In this document: positions 63,562-64,000 of the stretch, one piece after another | How positions within the stretch are numbered: the stretch's first letter is position 1 | Layout: each line of letters starts with the position of its first letter | Source of the DNA: Leptodactylus fallax | Lineage: Eukaryota; Chordata; Amphibia; Anura; Leptodactylidae | Assembly: GCA_947044405.1 (NCBI GenBank) | Contig: CAMRHE010001080.1 | Coordinates: forward strand, 124,001-188,000 | DNA: 64,000 nt | Reading direction: 5' to 3' | Position numbers and translations under genes: made by a program | The notes under the pieces: generated by a model | The model's database searches: none | What the model was told of the DNA's origin: nothing | The model's input: the letters and a program-made list of their open reading frames with translations, nothing else

Positions 63562-64000
63562 TGACTTCTCCAGTGCTTTTAACACCATACAGTCCAGGTT
63601 ATTGAGGGACAAGCTGGGCCTTGCTGGAGTGGACCACCACCTCTCCAACTGGATCCTAGACTACCTCACAAATCGACCTCAATACGTGAGAGCCCGAGAC
63701 TGTGTGTCAGGTACCGTGATCTGTAATACGGGGGCACCTCAGGGTACGGTTCTCGCCCCTTTCCTCTTCACACTGTACACTGCAGATTTTAGGTGCAACT
63801 CATCCAGCTGCTACCTACAGAAGTATTCTGACGACTCTGCAATAGTGGGTCTCATCACAGATGATGATGACAGGGAGTACAGAGAACTGAACCAGGACTT
63901 TGTGGACTGGTGCCACCGGAACCACCTGAAGATTAACGCGGGGAAGACCAAGGAGATGGTGGTGGACTTCCGCAAAGGCAGAAGCCCTCCTAAACCAGTG
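63562..64000 (+). mobile_element. Rex1-like LINE, 5'-truncated, runs off the window
   Basis: It matches 12371-12809 base for base apart from four substitutions. The 5' truncation point is tgacttctccagtgctttta. It abuts the polymerase reading frame. The frame here encodes RT motifs A to C (from DFSSAFNTI on), open to the window edge. Confidence 0.93.

Overview
The window reads as nuclear DNA of a vertebrate, most likely a frog or toad. The evidence is one spliced vertebrate gene of the NNMT/INMT methyltransferase family and a dense mixture of anuran-style mobile elements (CR1, Rex1 and L1-Tx1 LINEs, BEL/Pao, Tc1, hAT-like elements, many TTAA- or TA-flanked foldback MITEs). There are no bacterial gene blocks, no tRNA or rRNA genes and no CRISPR array. 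The species cannot be named from sequence alone.

Host part. A three-exon NNMT-like gene lies on the + strand at 50241-53385. Parts of its neighbourhood recur elsewhere: 400-830 resembles 44690-45200 (a TATA-bearing, promoter-like stretch); 20105-20205 and 20725-20830 resemble its intron 1; and 34405-34860 is a decayed copy of exon 3 plus its 3' flank. The window therefore looks like a tandemly duplicated methyltransferase locus, swollen by insertions, with one copy still readable.

Mobile part, left to right. 880-7917 is a 7 kb foldback element with arms of about 2.6-2.9 kb, mostly satellite arrays. 8271-11047 is a hAT-like non-autonomous element whose second copy is at 53526-55999. 12227-13570 is a Rex1 LINE, 14030-18230 a broken CR1 on the minus strand, and 18413-18920 and 20209-20637 are TTAA MITEs. 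19261-20121 is an array-bearing element. 20929-24828 is a deleted L1-Tx1 whose 3' target-site duplication was later hit by a BEL/Pao retrotransposon (24838-32320) with two long terminal repeats and one in-frame stop. 35037-41664 is a full-length L1-Tx1 on the minus strand. 41840-44370 holds further arrays and a local tandem duplication, and 47023-48323 is a dead Tc1.

The right end (58.8-63.56 kb, minus strand) holds a compact virus-like block of the Polinton/Maverick/adintovirus kind: protein-primed family B DNA polymerase, packaging ATPase, a small basic protein with a hydrophobic C-terminus, and a fourth conserved-looking protein that overlaps it by one base (TAATG). All four frames are open. 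The polymerase frame is cut at its 5' end by a Rex1 insertion (63562-64000) that is about 99% identical to the Rex1 at 12.4 kb. The rest of the viral element (integrase, capsid genes, other terminus) would have to lie beyond the window. This block, a Vsr-like insert inside the polymerase, and the giant foldback element are the most notable contents.
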